Part shown: one piece after another, positions 55,584-55,592 of the stretch
Position numbering within the stretch: the stretch's first letter is position 1
Layout: each line of letters opens with the position of its first letter
NCBI GenBank assembly: GCA_947452985.1
Contig: CANGEU010000009.1
Span: 1 to 55,592 of the forward strand
Direction of reading: 5' to 3'
From: Micrococcales bacterium
GTDB lineage: Bacteria > Actinomycetota > Actinomycetes > Actinomycetales > Microbacteriaceae
Length of the DNA: 55,592 nt
Made by a program: the position numbers and the translations under genes
Notes under the pieces: model-generated
The model's input: only the letters and a program-made list of their open reading frames with translations
Told to the model about the DNA's origin: nothing
Databases searched by the model: none

Positions 55584-55592
55584 TATTACTTA

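Noticed and set aside
1-55592. tRNA, rRNA, CRISPR array, insertion sequence or prophage
   Set aside because: No T-loop/cloverleaf pattern, no regularly spaced repeats, and no transposase, integrase or phage structural gene was seen.

Overview
The window reads as a chromosomal segment of a high-GC Gram-positive bacterium (Actinomycetota). The best fit is a small-genome member of the Microbacteriaceae, similar to the freshwater Luna-type lineages; the genus is inference. Pointers are the dapF-miaA-miaB-recX-recA-DUF3046-clgR order, an actinobacterial-type LexA box, an Actino-pnp-like leader before polynucleotide phosphorylase, the dxr-rip1-ispG block, ThyX, a PduO-type adenosyltransferase and many leaderless starts. 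Coding density is very high, with 1-4 base overlaps throughout. I saw no rRNA, tRNA, CRISPR array, prophage or insertion sequence.

Layout. 1-11.7 kb (minus strand): diaminopimelate epimerase, tRNA i6A/ms2i6A modification, recombination (recX, recA), a ClgR-like regulator, cinA, pgsA, ftsK, RNase J and dapA. 11.7-14.6 kb: a SulP transporter, thyX, and a thioredoxin/DUF4395 pair. 14.6-21.9 kb (minus): a small membrane protein, dapB, an M16 peptidase, pnp with a structured leader, rpsO, a DUF805 protein, ribF and a membrane protein. 21.9-26.9 kb (minus): a phosphate uptake cluster pstC-pstA-pstB-pstS plus a second PstS-like lipoprotein. 27-35.5 kb (minus): the translation block truB, rbfA, infB, ylxR, nusA, proS, then ispG; rimP is not in its usual place. 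35.7-38.7 kb: a sortase-type surface protein gene set between ispG and rip1, then dxr.

38.8-50.3 kb is a polyamine-themed region: gabT, potABCD, alanine dehydrogenase, an FtsK-like single-domain ATPase, an aminobutyraldehyde-type dehydrogenase and a putrescine-type aminotransferase. Together they could import polyamines and pass them through gamma-aminobutyraldehyde and GABA, with alanine dehydrogenase recycling the amino group. An AT-rich, gene-poor patch (40.16-40.98 kb) interrupts it. 50.4-55.6 kb holds a lipoprotein, two alkylation-repair genes (ogt, tag), an ECF sigma factor with a membrane-anchored partner, yaaA, a cobalamin adenosyltransferase, a small membrane protein and atpC.

There is no clear-cut novel defence or biosynthetic system. 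The most interesting signals are regulatory and architectural: thirteen start codons sit 6-7 bases after a TAnnnT box (leaderless transcripts), including a 22-base divergent promoter shared by yaaA and the adenosyltransferase; terminators lie inside opposing genes; an apparently unanchored PstS is paired with a lipoprotein paralogue; and a sigma/membrane-sensor pair is present.
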